NCBI RefSeq assembly: GCF_004365175.1
Contig: NZ_SOCE01000002.1
Coordinates: 868,001-932,000 of the forward strand
Direction: 5' to 3'
Origin: Kribbella voronezhensis
GTDB taxonomy: Bacteria > Actinomycetota > Actinomycetes > Propionibacteriales > Kribbellaceae
Length of the DNA stretch: 64,000 bases
The position numbers were made by a program, and so were the translations under genes. A model generated the notes under the pieces. The model was not told where the DNA came from. It was given only the letters and a program-made list of their open reading frames with translations, and did not search any database. Below are positions 34,128-43,215 of this stretch, piece by piece (within the stretch, counting starts at the first letter, position 1; every line of letters starts with the position of its first letter).

Positions 34128-34164
34128 GCCGGGCCGAGCGTCAAAATTGCCGGGCCGAGCGTCA
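34128..34164 (+). repeat. Two direct copies of GCCGGGCCGAGCGTCA
   Basis: The 16-base unit occurs at 34128-34143 and again at 34149-34164, a 21-base period (two helical turns). It lies about 40 bases past the stop of the zinc-ribbon protein gene. It could be a paired protein-binding site or a small duplication. Confidence 0.6.
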
Positions 34165-34204
34165 GCCCGCCGTCGTTGTCGTGGCCGCGGCGGTCCCGGC
34201 CGAA

Positions 34205-34795
34205 TCAGTCGCAGGTGTCGCAGACCCCGGTGGCCGGCGTCTGCAGATTGCACTGGGGGCACTTGTTGATCGGGCGCTCGGCGATTGCGGCCTTCCGGGC
34301 GCGCGCCCGGAAGGCGCCGAGCTTCGGCGGGATCATCGCGCTGCCGCCATCGGCCGGCAGCCCGGCCGCCCCGAAGTGGCGGTAGGCCGCGAGCCGCTCG
34401 TGGGAGGCGTGGGTATCGGGGTCCGGGGGAGTGGTGCCGGTGGCCGCGCCGACGATCGCGGCGTACCCGTCGAAGACGCTCTCGTCGGGGTTGACGCACA
34501 GCGCCGACAGCATCGGCTCACCGCGCCGCAGGCTTTCGGCGGAGACCTCGGCGAGCACGCCGCCGATCCACTGCCGGGTCGGCTGCTTGGTGCGGATGCC
34601 GGTCAGGTCCTGGACGCCGGTCGCGATGTCCTTGTGCTGCACGAGTCCCTGGTACTTCTTCGCGGCGACGAGCAGCAGCTCGCGAGCGGCCCCCGCCCAC
34701 TCGATCCGCGCGGCGGCCACGCCGACGTCGGCGACGTCGCGCTCCACGAGATCCGGCAGTTCCTGGTCTGGTGCGGCGACATCGAGAGAGGACAC
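34205..34795 (-). CDS. Hypothetical protein with C-terminal zinc ribbon
   Basis: A 196-residue protein, mostly helical with several Trp/Leu-rich helices (IEWAGAARELLLVAAKKYQG, IRTKQPTRQWIGGVLAEVSAE). It ends with a treble-clef-like ribbon: CPQC about 15 residues from the end and CDTC at the very C-terminus. I do not recognise the family. The ribbon suggests nucleic-acid or protein binding. It is divergently placed from the GH27 gene and stands alone. Confidence 0.65.
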   Translation of the reverse strand: MSSLDVAAPDQELPDLVERDVADVGVAAARIEWAGAARELLLVAAKKYQGLVQHKDIATGVQDLTGIRTKQPTRQWIGGVLAEVSAESLRRGEPMLSALCVNPDESVFDGYAAIVGAATGTTPPDPDTHASHERLAAYRHFGAAGLPADGGSAMIPPKLGAFRARARKAAIAERPINKCPQCNLQTPATGVCDTCD

Positions 34796-34849
34796 GCGAG
34801 AGACCTTAACGGGGGCACCGCCGTTTGGCGAAAACGTGGGTCCGGTGCC

Positions 34850-34878
34850 TTGACAGCGATCGGGGGCGGTTCCATGAT
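34850..34878 (+). promoter_or_regulatory. Sigma-70-type promoter candidate for the GH27 gene
   Basis: TTGACA (34850-34855) and CATGAT (34873-34878) are spaced by 17 bases, about 114 bases upstream of the GH27 start. A second weaker candidate, TTGCAC with CATAAC, lies about 30 bases downstream of it. Confidence 0.5.
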
Positions 34879-34991
34879 GCTTGCACTTGGTGCTGATAAC
34901 TGCGCATAACTAGCTTCTTCATTCAACAATGTGCAGACAGTTGGCGCAAGTTGCTCAAGACCCGTAGGCCGCCCCACCCCAGGAGATGAGC

Positions 34992-36803
34992 ATGATCGCT
35001 GTCAACCGCCGCAGATCGGCCGCACTGGCCGTCGCCGTCGTACTGGCCGGAGCGGGACTCGGGGTGAGCACTCTGCGCCCCGCCGCTGCCGACAGCGTGG
35101 CCGCGAACACCAGCACACCGATCGGCGTGAAACCGATAATGGGCTTCAACAACTGGGCACGGTTCACCTGCGCGGCACAGGCCCGCCTCGACGGCACCCG
35201 TACCGGCTATTCGTTCCAGCAGTTCATGCAGGACCAGGCCAAGGCCATGAAGGACACCGGGCTGGTGGCCGCCGGCTACACCAACCTCACCGTCGACGAC
35301 TGCTGGATGCAGCGCACCAGCGCGGGCTACTTGCACGGAGCGGCCACCTGGGGCGGTAGCAGTCAGCCGGGCTTCGACTGGGAGCTGACCGACTACTCCA
35401 ACTACGTGCACAGCCAGGGGATGGAGACCGGTCTCTACAGCACCTCGGGCGTCAACACCTGCCAGGGCGTGCCCGGCGGAGTGCTGGGACACGAACAGGC
35501 CGACGCCAACTCCCTTGCCTACTGGGGAATCGACTCACTCAAGCTGGACAACTGCGGGACGACGACCAGCAACCGTCAGCAGGTCTTCACCACGATGGCC
35601 AACGCTCTGAAGACGGCCACGGCCAACACCAGCCGGAAGATCCTCTTCAACGAGTCCGCTCCGGCCGGCTACGGACCGACCAGTTCGGAGAAGTACAACT
35701 CGCTGGACTGGGTGCGCACGCTCGGCCAGATGTGGCGGGTCAGCCCGGACATCGCCGTCTGGCACGGCGACAGCGCCTCCGCCTGGAGCTGGCCGCACGG
35801 CGGCGACTACTACGAAGGCGGCGTGCTGCAGAACCTGAACGACACCGTGGCACTGGCCCGGTACGACGGCCCGGGCAACCACAACGACGCGGACATGCTG
35901 CTGATCGGTGACAACAACCAACTGAGCCTGGCCGAGCAGCGCAGCCAGTTCGCGCTCTGGTCGGCTATGGGTTCCCCGTTGATGATCAGCTCCGACATCC
36001 GCAAGCTGGCCGCCGACCCCACGACGTACGCGGCTCAGCTGGCGATCCTGAAGAACAGCGACATCATCGCGGTCGACCAGGATTCGCTCGGCGCGGGCGG
36101 TTACCTCGCCTCCCGCGACAATTCGTCGGTGAGTGCCGGCGTCGATGTCGTGGTCAAGCCGCTTGCCGGGGGTCGCCGCGCCGTCGCAGTACTGAACAAG
36201 AACGCGGCCTCGATCAACTACACCTTGGACCTTGCCCGTCTCGGCTTCGGCAACACGACCTGCACCCGGACGGCACGGAATCTGTGGACGCACACCAACC
36301 TGTCGGTCCAGTCGACGATCAGCACGACCATCGCGAGCCACGACACCGCGATGTTCACCGTCGATCCGGGAAGCTGCGGAGCGCCTATCGCCGTCGGTCA
36401 GCTCCAGGCTCCGCAAAGCGCGTTCCAGGCCTCCGCCCTGTGCCTGGACGCCTACACCGGCGCGGTGGCCGGTCACAAGGTCGCCTTGTACTCCTGCACG
36501 GGCAACAGCAACCAGCAATGGCAACGCCAGCCGACCGGCCTCATCTCCTCCCTGCAGAACAACACTCTCTGCATCTCCGGCGACTCCACCGGCCTGCGCC
36601 TCGCGACCTGCAACAGCAACGACAGCAAGCAGAAGTGGACCTACAACCGCTCCGGCCAACTACGTCAGGCGAGCGGCGTCTGCGTCGACATCGCGGGGAG
36701 CGACTTCACCAACCCCAACTCGATCGTCGCCACCTACACCTGCGGCAGCCACCAACCCAACCAGACCTGGAGCGCCCCCTTCGACACCCCACCCGCCCCT
36801 TAG
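34992..36803 (+). CDS. Secreted GH27 alpha-galactosidase-type enzyme with ricin-B CBM13
   Basis: About 603 residues. A signal peptide (RRRSAALAVAVVLAGAGLGV) is cleaved near AAADSV. The GH27 (beta/alpha)8 catalytic domain covers about residues 45-370: GFNNWARFTC, LTVDDCWMQR, nucleophile Asp in SLKLDNCG, acid/base Asp in the GNHNDADMLLIG region. A beta-sandwich follows, then a ricin-B-type CBM13 at about 470-600 (SALCLDAYTGAVAGHKVALY, SNQQWQRQ, QNNTLCISGDS). It releases alpha-galactose or beta-L-arabinopyranose from plant glycans outside the cell. ATG 34992 is used because AGGAG then has a 6-base spacing; the earlier ATG abuts it. Confidence 0.9.
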   Translation: MIAVNRRRSAALAVAVVLAGAGLGVSTLRPAAADSVAANTSTPIGVKPIMGFNNWARFTCAAQARLDGTRTGYSFQQFMQDQAKAMKDTGLVAAGYTNLTVDDCWMQRTSAGYLHGAATWGGSSQPGFDWELTDYSNYVHSQGMETGLYSTSGVNTCQGVPGGVLGHEQADANSLAYWGIDSLKLDNCGTTTSNRQQVFTTMANALKTATANTSRKILFNESAPAGYGPTSSEKYNSLDWVRTLGQMWRVSPDIAVWHGDSASAWSWPHGGDYYEGGVLQNLNDTVALARYDGPGNHNDADMLLIGDNNQLSLAEQRSQFALWSAMGSPLMISSDIRKLAADPTTYAAQLAILKNSDIIAVDQDSLGAGGYLASRDNSSVSAGVDVVVKPLAGGRRAVAVLNKNAASINYTLDLARLGFGNTTCTRTARNLWTHTNLSVQSTISTTIASHDTAMFTVDPGSCGAPIAVGQLQAPQSAFQASALCLDAYTGAVAGHKVALYSCTGNSNQQWQRQPTGLISSLQNNTLCISGDSTGLRLATCNSNDSKQKWTYNRSGQLRQASGVCVDIAGSDFTNPNSIVATYTCGSHQPNQTWSAPFDTPPAP

Positions 36804-36841
36804 CCGCGCCGCCCCCTCGGCAGACGACTCCAGCCGGCCGG

Positions 36842-38413
36842 CTATTCGCGCCAGCCGGTGAGGTCGACGGACTTGGCGGTGTCGACGCGGAAGCCGAGTT
36901 TGATGCGGACCTCGTCGTCGGCGGGCAGGTCGAGTTTCCAGGTGACGACGCCGAGGTCGGTCACTTCGGCCGGCTCGGGTTCGGTGCTGATCGGCTTGAC
37001 GGCGATCTCGTGGTCGCGGGCCACCGGCAGTTGGTCCAGCACCGTGACCCGGGCCGTCCGCGGGGTGTGGTTCTCGATCCGGGTCTCGTACTCGACCTCG
37101 CGGCGACGCGTCGAGCCGAGCGTCGCCTTGCTCGCCGTACGGCGTACCAGCTTGCGCTCGACGCGGATCCGGTCGTCCAGGCCGAGGGCGAGCTCGACTT
37201 CTTCGCCAGGAGCCCACAAGGGCAGCGCGGCCGAGCCGACGAAGTCCGCCTCGTGGAAGACGGCGGCCTTCCCGGCGGGCAACGTGTGCGCCGAGGAGTT
37301 CACCACCGTCGCGCGCAGGTGGACGTCGGTCGACCGGACGGGTGCGGTGATGTAGTCCAGCTCGGCGTCGAGGCCGACGGAAGCGATCGTCGCGCGGTGA
37401 GAAGCACCGTCCGCGGGTACGGCGACCGGTCGTGGGGGAGTGTAGGTCGCCGCCGTCACGCCCTGTTCGACAGTCGCCGTGAGGTCGGCGAAGGCGGGTC
37501 CCGCGGCTTGGACGCTCTCGGCGGCGAACGCGGTCGGCATGGCGTCGCGACTCATCCGGCGTGCGCCCGGCGCGGGCGGAGCCGAGACCGGCACCGGCGG
37601 GTGATAGCGGTCGAGGTACCACGGATCGAGCTCGGGCACCTTGGCGGTGACCATCGGCCGGGCCGTCGAGAGCGTCAGGTCGCACTCGGGCCAGTCCTCG
37701 CCGGTGTGCTGGGTGATGAGGCCGTACCAGTTCAGCGTCAGCTCTTCGCCGGTGAGGCGGACGTCGTACGAGCTGGTCCAGCCGGCGCCCGGTACGACGT
37801 ACGAGAGCTCGAGTTCCACGTCTGCCTCGGATTCCAGCGCCAGGGCGACGGCGGCCGAACGGCGGTCGGGCACGCGTTGCTGCGCGACCTCGGCCAGCCG
37901 GCGATCGGCGGCGGCGAGGCGCTCCTCGGCTTCCTCGCGTTGGCCGGCCAGTTCCCGTCGCTTCGACCGTACGGCGGACAGCCGGGCGGCCAGCGACTCG
38001 GTGAACTCGCCGAGCTGGGCGCCCGCCTCGCCGGCCGCAAGGGTCCGGGCGAAGCTGCCACCGGCGCGCCGTCCGAGCTGTGCGAGGAAGGTGTCGAGCT
38101 GGGCCTGGACGTCATCCGCATCGACCAGTTCGGCGACCTCGGCCTCGGCCTCGCGGCGTCGGCGTTCCAGGTCGGCCACCGTCTCGTCCGGCGCCTGCGA
38201 GTGATGCCGCGTCGCCACGTCGACCCCGACCACGGTGGCCGGCCCGCGACCGGAGACCCGCACCGAGTCCTCCTGCAAGGCGAGCGGCAGCGGCTCGACG
38301 TACACGGTCTGATCGCCCGCCGGCACGGTGATCCGGCCTCGCCGGGTCACCCGCGCCCGGTCGGGATAGACAACGACAGCCACGATCGGCGCATCCACCA
38401 CAAGTTCGCTCAT
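36842..38413 (-). CDS. DUF4139/DUF4140 mucoidy-inhibitor-A-like protein
   Basis: A 523-residue cytoplasmic protein. The N-terminal DUF4140 domain (VYPDRARVTRRGRITVPAGD) is followed by a long charged coiled coil at about 80-190 (DLERRRREAEAEVAELV; RSKRRELAGQREEAEERLAAA). The DUF4139 beta-rich domain runs from about 205 to the end (SYVVPGAGWTSSYDVRL, WYGLITQHTGEDW, NHTPRTARVTVLDQLPV). Family members were first noticed near mucoidy/exopolysaccharide phenotypes, but the biochemical role is not established. It sits between the GH27 gene and the MBL-Rieske gene, next to the EPS operon. A role in envelope or EPS homeostasis is conceivable, not shown. Confidence 0.8.
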   Translation of the reverse strand: MSELVVDAPIVAVVVYPDRARVTRRGRITVPAGDQTVYVEPLPLALQEDSVRVSGRGPATVVGVDVATRHHSQAPDETVADLERRRREAEAEVAELVDADDVQAQLDTFLAQLGRRAGGSFARTLAAGEAGAQLGEFTESLAARLSAVRSKRRELAGQREEAEERLAAADRRLAEVAQQRVPDRRSAAVALALESEADVELELSYVVPGAGWTSSYDVRLTGEELTLNWYGLITQHTGEDWPECDLTLSTARPMVTAKVPELDPWYLDRYHPPVPVSAPPAPGARRMSRDAMPTAFAAESVQAAGPAFADLTATVEQGVTAATYTPPRPVAVPADGASHRATIASVGLDAELDYITAPVRSTDVHLRATVVNSSAHTLPAGKAAVFHEADFVGSAALPLWAPGEEVELALGLDDRIRVERKLVRRTASKATLGSTRRREVEYETRIENHTPRTARVTVLDQLPVARDHEIAVKPISTEPEPAEVTDLGVVTWKLDLPADDEVRIKLGFRVDTAKSVDLTGWRE

Positions 38414-38523
38414 CCCCCGACAGTAGCCGCGGCACTCACGAGCAGGACCTGGCCCAGACGGCGTAGTGGTTCTCGTCCGAGCGGGTGATGATGCGGCCCG
38501 GCTCGCCCGGGAGCCTTGGGAAC

Positions 38524-40110
38524 ATGAGTGAGCCGACGGTCACCGCGCTGGGTCATGCCGGTCTGCGCCTCGACGCCCCCGGCGTCCGTCTGCTGGCCGA
38601 TCCCTGGCTGTCGGCGACCGGTGCCTTTCTCGGGGCATGGTTCCCGTTCCCGGACAACTCGCACCTGCTCACTCCCGACCTGCTCGACGTCGACCTCGTC
38701 GTCGTCTCGCACGAGCATCTCGACCACCTCGACCTGGACCTGATCGCCGGACTGCCGGCGGAGGTTCCGGTGGTGATCCCGCGGTACCCGTCGACGATCA
38801 TGCAACGCCGGCTCCGGGCGATCGGCCGCACTCGCGTCGTCGTACTGGATGCCTGGCAGCGGTACCCGTTGGGGCCGGACGACTGGCTGACGGTGATCCC
38901 TGAGCAGTGCCCGATGAGCCACGACGCCGCGGTACTGATCAAGGTCGCGGGCCGGAGTGTGCTGCACACCAACGACGCCCGGATCTCGCTGGGTCAGACC
39001 CGGCGCGCGATGACGGAGGCCGGCGGGCGGCTCGACCTGATGGGCGCGCAGATGTCGGGCGCGAGCTGGCACCCCGTCCGGTACGAGTACGACGAGGTCG
39101 AGCGCGAGCGGATCGCCACGATCAAGAGGGTCGGCAAGTTCAAGGCCGTCACCCGGCTGGTCCGCCAGGTCCAGCCACGACTCGTCATGCCGTACGCCGG
39201 TCCGCCGTGCTTTCTCGACGACGACCTGTTCGACCTCAACAGTGGCCTCAGGCCCGGCGGGATCTTCCCCGACCAGGGCGAGGCGCTCTCCTGGCTCGCG
39301 GACCGGCTGCCCGAGCAACCCGGCGTCTGCCTTCTGCCCGGCGACAAGGTGGACCTCGGCAGTCTCGCGGTCACCAGAGACCCACAGTGGCAGGCTTTCT
39401 CGCTCGACGCCGGCCCGGAGGCGAGGCGGCACTACCTCGACGAGTACGCCGTACGCCGGCGTGCCGCGATCGATGCTGTCTGGGCGGCCAACCCGCCGCC
39501 GTCGCCCGGCCTGGCCGAGAGGTTCAAGGCCCACTTCGAGTCGCTGGGCACCTTGTCGGAGTACTTCCTGGCGCGGATCGGCATGACGGTCCGCTTCGAG
39601 GTCGAGGGGCCCAACGGTGGCGTGTGGGACGCCCACATCGGGCCGGACCGGGTACGGGTCGACCTGGACGGTGGCGACTGCCACGCGGACTACCGGCTGA
39701 TCCTGGACGGGCGCTGGCTCGACGGTGTCGTGTCGGGCCGCACCCGGTGGGAGGAGCTGTTGCTGTCGCTCCGCTTCACCGCACGCCGTCAGCCCGACCA
39801 GTACAACGACTACCTGGTCGGGCTGCTCAAGCACGCGGACCGGGCCGCGTTGCGGGCGGTGGAGGAGTTCGAGGCGGCTCGTGATCCCGGCGAGACGATC
39901 GAGCTGACGGTGAACGGTGAGACGATCCAGGTCAGTCGCTTCTGTCCGCACGCCGGTGAGGATCTGGCCGAGACAGGTGTCGTCGTCAACGGCGTCCTGC
40001 GCTGCCTGGGCCACAACTTCGAGTTCGATCTCCGCACCGGCGACTGCCTGAACGCCCGCGCCGACTCGCTGCACATCAGGCGCGACGAGCCTTACTCGGA
40101 AGCGGTCTGA
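38524..40110 (+). CDS. Metallo-beta-lactamase-fold / Rieske [2Fe-2S] fusion protein
   Basis: A 528-residue fusion. The N-terminal MBL-fold domain (about 1-270, UlaG-like) carries SHEHLDHLDLDL at 62-73 as its metal motif and further His/Asp positions in MSHDAAV and HTNDARISL. A middle region (about 345-455) resembles a sterol-carrier-like fold (VRVDLDGGDCHADYRLILDG). A C-terminal Rieske cluster site follows: C474-x-H476 in RFCPHAGEDL and C494-x2-H497 in CLGHNFEF. The MBL plus Rieske combination recalls CMP-sialic-acid hydroxylase (CMAH) and related oxygenases, with the domain order reversed. It may modify a nucleotide sugar or lipid. It converges on, and overlaps by 19 bp, the last gene of the EPS operon. 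Confidence 0.8.
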   Translation: MSEPTVTALGHAGLRLDAPGVRLLADPWLSATGAFLGAWFPFPDNSHLLTPDLLDVDLVVVSHEHLDHLDLDLIAGLPAEVPVVIPRYPSTIMQRRLRAIGRTRVVVLDAWQRYPLGPDDWLTVIPEQCPMSHDAAVLIKVAGRSVLHTNDARISLGQTRRAMTEAGGRLDLMGAQMSGASWHPVRYEYDEVERERIATIKRVGKFKAVTRLVRQVQPRLVMPYAGPPCFLDDDLFDLNSGLRPGGIFPDQGEALSWLADRLPEQPGVCLLPGDKVDLGSLAVTRDPQWQAFSLDAGPEARRHYLDEYAVRRRAAIDAVWAANPPPSPGLAERFKAHFESLGTLSEYFLARIGMTVRFEVEGPNGGVWDAHIGPDRVRVDLDGGDCHADYRLILDGRWLDGVVSGRTRWEELLLSLRFTARRQPDQYNDYLVGLLKHADRAALRAVEEFEAARDPGETIELTVNGETIQVSRFCPHAGEDLAETGVVVNGVLRCLGHNFEFDLRTGDCLNARADSLHIRRDEPYSEAV

Positions 40111-40787
40111 CTCCCGACCGATCGCTGGACATCGGCCAGGCCGGTGACGAACAACGCCGTCAGCAACAGGTAGTGCAGCGTTCGCCTGAGCGTTGGGCGG
40201 CCCAGGTACTCCTGGTCGGCGGCGACCCTGAGTGGGACCAGCACCTGGAGATAGTAGGCCTCGACATCGGACCAGTTCGGCGGAGCCACCGCGGACTTCT
40301 CCCGGTAGTGGAGCTGGGCCGGGCCGGTGAGTCCGGGGCGCGCGAGCAGGATCGGCCTGCAGGACTCTGGGTAGCGCCTGGCGAGCGCGTCGCTCTCCGG
40401 GCGCGGCCCGACCAGCGTCATCTGGCCTCGCAGGACATGCCACAGCTGGGGGAGTTCGTCGATCGCGGTACGGCGCAGTACGCCGCCGAGCCGGGTGATC
40501 CGGACATCCGCCGTGGCGGTCACTTCGGGGCCCGAGGCAACCACTCGCATCGTCCGCAGCTTGTAGAGCGTGAAGCGCCGCCCGTTCTCGCCGACCCTGG
40601 ACTGCCGGAAGAACACCGGCCGGCCATCGGTCAGCAAGATGCCGATGGCAACGATCGCGATGATCGGCACCACCACGACCGACAGCAGGACGACGACCAC
40701 GACGTCGAGTGTTCGCCGGATCGCGCCGATGCCGTACGCCGATCGGCCGGCGGACGCCTTGCTCCGGGTGCGGGTGAGCTGGGACAT
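40092..40787 (-). CDS. Bacterial sugar transferase (undecaprenyl-phosphate phosphoglycosyl transferase)
   Basis: A 231-residue monotopic phosphoglycosyl transferase of the short type: one N-terminal hydrophobic helix (TLDVVVVVLLSVVVVPIIAI) then the catalytic domain with FRQSRVGENGRRFTLYKLRTM, the RRTAIDELPQLWHVLRGQM catalytic segment (Asp-Glu) and LVGPRPE. It transfers a sugar-1-phosphate from a nucleotide sugar to undecaprenyl phosphate, the first membrane step of EPS repeat-unit synthesis. AAGGAGGA precedes the ATG. It is the last gene of the 13-gene EPS unit, and its end overlaps the convergent MBL-Rieske gene. Confidence 0.92.
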   Translation of the reverse strand: MSQLTRTRSKASAGRSAYGIGAIRRTLDVVVVVLLSVVVVPIIAIVAIGILLTDGRPVFFRQSRVGENGRRFTLYKLRTMRVVASGPEVTATADVRITRLGGVLRRTAIDELPQLWHVLRGQMTLVGPRPESDALARRYPESCRPILLARPGLTGPAQLHYREKSAVAPPNWSDVEAYYLQVLVPLRVAADQEYLGRPTLRRTLHYLLLTALFVTGLADVQRSVGSQTASE

Positions 40788-40804
40788 GGTGGGCTCCTCC
40801 TTCT

Positions 40805-41884
40805 TCAGCCGGTGCCGGCGGCAACGAAGACCGCGCTGAAGGCGGCTGCGGCCAGGTCGCATTCGTGACCGAAGGCGGCGCTGTCGGCCGGCAGTTGCGA
40901 CGGCGTCATATGGGTGATGAGTTGCCGGCCGTCAGCGCGCCGGCGGATCAATTCGGTCCACAGCGGGTTTCCGGACAGGCCCGGCCCGAGCAGGCTGACG
41001 ACGTTGCCCTGGTACTGCTGGCGCCAGGTCCAGATGTCGACCGCCCGCGCTCCGGCCGCGACCGGTACGTCGATGTAGGTGACCGCGTCGTCGTTCGCCT
41101 GTCCGGTGTCTCCTTGGTAGCCGTCCGGTTCGGCGAGCGCCTTGCGGGCCTGGAGGATCGTCAGCTGCGGCCACCCTTGGGCTTTCACCCGGTTCCAGAC
41201 ATCCACCTGGGCCTCCCGTTTGGTCAGGCCCCATTTGGCGTACGTCGCCTCCTCGAGCAGACCGGTACTGAGGTCGAGCCGGTCGATCAGCCCGGCCCGC
41301 AGGTAGCCCTCGAGCGCGGCCGCCGTGGCCGCCGGATACTTCAGCCGGACGCGTTGCGCGCAGCCCTGCTGGTTGGTCCCGCGCCACGGCAGGCAGCCGA
41401 GCTCCGGCACCACCGCGTCCACCAGCAATTGCTTGCCTGGGGCAACTTGTGCGAGCCGCGTCTTGGCCGCCCGGAGGAACTGTGCCGCTTCCGCCACGGT
41501 CTGCAGGCCGTCGTGGTAGCCGATCTCGTCGGACACCTTGAACCCGACCACCCCCGGCACCTTCCCGAGTGCGCCGAGCCGGTCGATCGCCTGGTCGAAT
41601 GAGCCCGGGCCCTCCAGCCAGCGGGCCACCAGATCGGTCTCCCACCAGATGGCGACGCCACGCTTGTGCAGCGCGTTCGCGAGCTCGACGTAGCGGTCGG
41701 CGGTGAAGGCGGGTCCGGGTGCGGTGGACGGTAAGGACACCCCGGTCGGTCCGCCCGTCGGCCGCGGCGGGAGTGCGGTACTGGTCATGCCGGGCGGGGC
41801 GTTGGTCGGATTGGCGTCCGGTGACCCGCCGGAGCAACCGGTGATGAGAATGAGCACAGGCAGTGCCAGTACGGCGAGTTTCAT
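40805..41884 (-). CDS. Lipoprotein, probable TIM-barrel glycoside-hydrolase-like protein
   Basis: A 359-residue lipoprotein (lipobox LITGC at residue 17) with a Pro/Thr linker. The remaining domain has alternating strand-helix units (RGVAIWWETDLVARWLEG, VVGFKVSDEIGYHDGLQTV, KQLLVDAVVPELGCLPWRG, WPQLTILQARKAL, RAVDIWTWRQQYQG). A TIM-barrel carbohydrate-active fold is likely: acidic residues end several strands (SDE, DAVVPE). I cannot name a family. ATGA overlap with the flippase gene and location in the EPS unit suggest it trims or processes polymer at the cell surface. Confidence 0.6.
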   Translation of the reverse strand: MKLAVLALPVLILITGCSGGSPDANPTNAPPGMTSTALPPRPTGGPTGVSLPSTAPGPAFTADRYVELANALHKRGVAIWWETDLVARWLEGPGSFDQAIDRLGALGKVPGVVGFKVSDEIGYHDGLQTVAEAAQFLRAAKTRLAQVAPGKQLLVDAVVPELGCLPWRGTNQQGCAQRVRLKYPAATAAALEGYLRAGLIDRLDLSTGLLEEATYAKWGLTKREAQVDVWNRVKAQGWPQLTILQARKALAEPDGYQGDTGQANDDAVTYIDVPVAAGARAVDIWTWRQQYQGNVVSLLGPGLSGNPLWTELIRRRADGRQLITHMTPSQLPADSAAFGHECDLAAAAFSAVFVAAGTG

Positions 41885-43215
41885 GCGGACACCTCGGTTG
41901 CCTGCACTGTGCTGCTGCGACGGGCCCTCGAGGGCGTGCTGAGCCGGAGCAGTACGCCGATCAGCAAGGCGTCCGTGGACAGGTAGGCGGCTGTGGAGGC
42001 GATGGCCGCGCCCAACGCACCGTGCGCAGGAATCAGCAGCACGTCGAGGACAACGGTGACGAGCAGGCCGAAGCCGAGGACGATCGAGTTCAGGCCGGGG
42101 GTCCCACGCCCGTACAGGTAGGCGCTCGCGACCCCGGACGCTCCCGCGAGCAGCATGCCGGCGAGCAGCACGCGCGCCGGCGTCACAGCCGGGCCGAAAG
42201 ACGCGCCGTACAGAAGCCGCATCACGGGTGAGGTCAGCAGCGCCACCGGAATCGCGGCCAGCAGGATCCCGATCAGGGTGGGCCGGATCATCCGCCGTGC
42301 GGACGCCGCCGCCTCCGCCTGCCCGAGTTTCGCCAGCCGGGGGTAGCACACCCAGGTCAACGCGTTGCCGGGCAGCCTGAGCAGTTCGGCGTACTTCGAG
42401 GCGACGGCGTAGCTTCCGAGCACGGCCGGTCCCGCCATCGCCCCGAGAATCGCGAAGTCCAGCCGGAGGTTGAGCAAGGTGATGAGACCACCGACCTGCC
42501 CGCGCAGGCCGTACGACGCGATCTGCCCGCCCAGCGCGCGGTCCGGCCGACCGAACCAGCCCAGGCCGTCGGCCGCCAAGCCGAACCGCCGCCAGCCGAG
42601 CAACCGGCTCACCCGGCGCCAGGCTTCGACCGCGACGACGAGATCGGCGAGTCCGAGGCCGATCACGATCGCAGCGACACCGTGGATCCCGGTCACCAGT
42701 GGCAGCAGGTAGCAAGGGAGGAAGGCCAGCTCTTCGGCGGCGATGACCACATCGCCGCCTCGCCGGTCCTCGAGCCCTTGCAGCGTCGTCTTACCCAGGG
42801 TGAGTACCAGTTGTGTCGGCACTGTCAGCCCGGCCGCGGCAATCATCAGCGTGGACTCTTGCGGGAAGAACACGTGCGCGATGACCGGTGAAGCCGCCAG
42901 CCAGGCCACCGTGCCCAGCAAGGCGCCACCGAAGCCGATGGCGATCAGGGTCGGCCACAACCGCGGCAGGTCCCGCCGGGGAGCCGCGAGGAAGTAGGCC
43001 AGGGCACCGGGGAGGCCCAGGACACAGAGCACACCGACGAGCCCGGGCAACATCCGTAGCAGCGCATATTCACCGACAGCGGACGGGCCGCCGGTCCGCG
43101 CGACGAGCACGGTCGCCAGCGTGAGCCCGGCGATCGCCAGCGCCCGCGCGGACGTGTTCGCCACCACGGTTCGGAACATCTCGCCACTGACGGGCAAACG
43201 CAGCCGGCCGCTCAT
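41881..43215 (-). CDS. Wzx-like flippase (MOP/polysaccharide transporter)
   Basis: A 444-residue protein with about 12 to 14 hydrophobic helices, beginning RTVVANTSARALAIAGLTLAT, as in oligosaccharide flippases. The central motif YGLRGQVGGLITLLNLRLDFAI and LGSYAVASKYAELLRLP are typical of Wzx/RfbX proteins. It turns lipid-linked repeat units to the outer face of the membrane. Both ends share ATGA overlaps with neighbours (the polymerase/ligase gene upstream and the lipoprotein gene downstream). Confidence 0.88.
   Translation of the reverse strand: MSGRLRLPVSGEMFRTVVANTSARALAIAGLTLATVLVARTGGPSAVGEYALLRMLPGLVGVLCVLGLPGALAYFLAAPRRDLPRLWPTLIAIGFGGALLGTVAWLAASPVIAHVFFPQESTLMIAAAGLTVPTQLVLTLGKTTLQGLEDRRGGDVVIAAEELAFLPCYLLPLVTGIHGVAAIVIGLGLADLVVAVEAWRRVSRLLGWRRFGLAADGLGWFGRPDRALGGQIASYGLRGQVGGLITLLNLRLDFAILGAMAGPAVLGSYAVASKYAELLRLPGNALTWVCYPRLAKLGQAEAAASARRMIRPTLIGILLAAIPVALLTSPVMRLLYGASFGPAVTPARVLLAGMLLAGASGVASAYLYGRGTPGLNSIVLGFGLLVTVVLDVLLIPAHGALGAAIASTAAYLSTDALLIGVLLRLSTPSRARRSSTVQATEVSA

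Noticed and set aside
38410..40824. An 804-codon minus-strand open frame under the MBL-Rieske gene
   Set aside because: Antisense shadow of a gene with clear MBL and Rieske motifs. Only its first part coincides with the sugar-transferase region, and in another frame.
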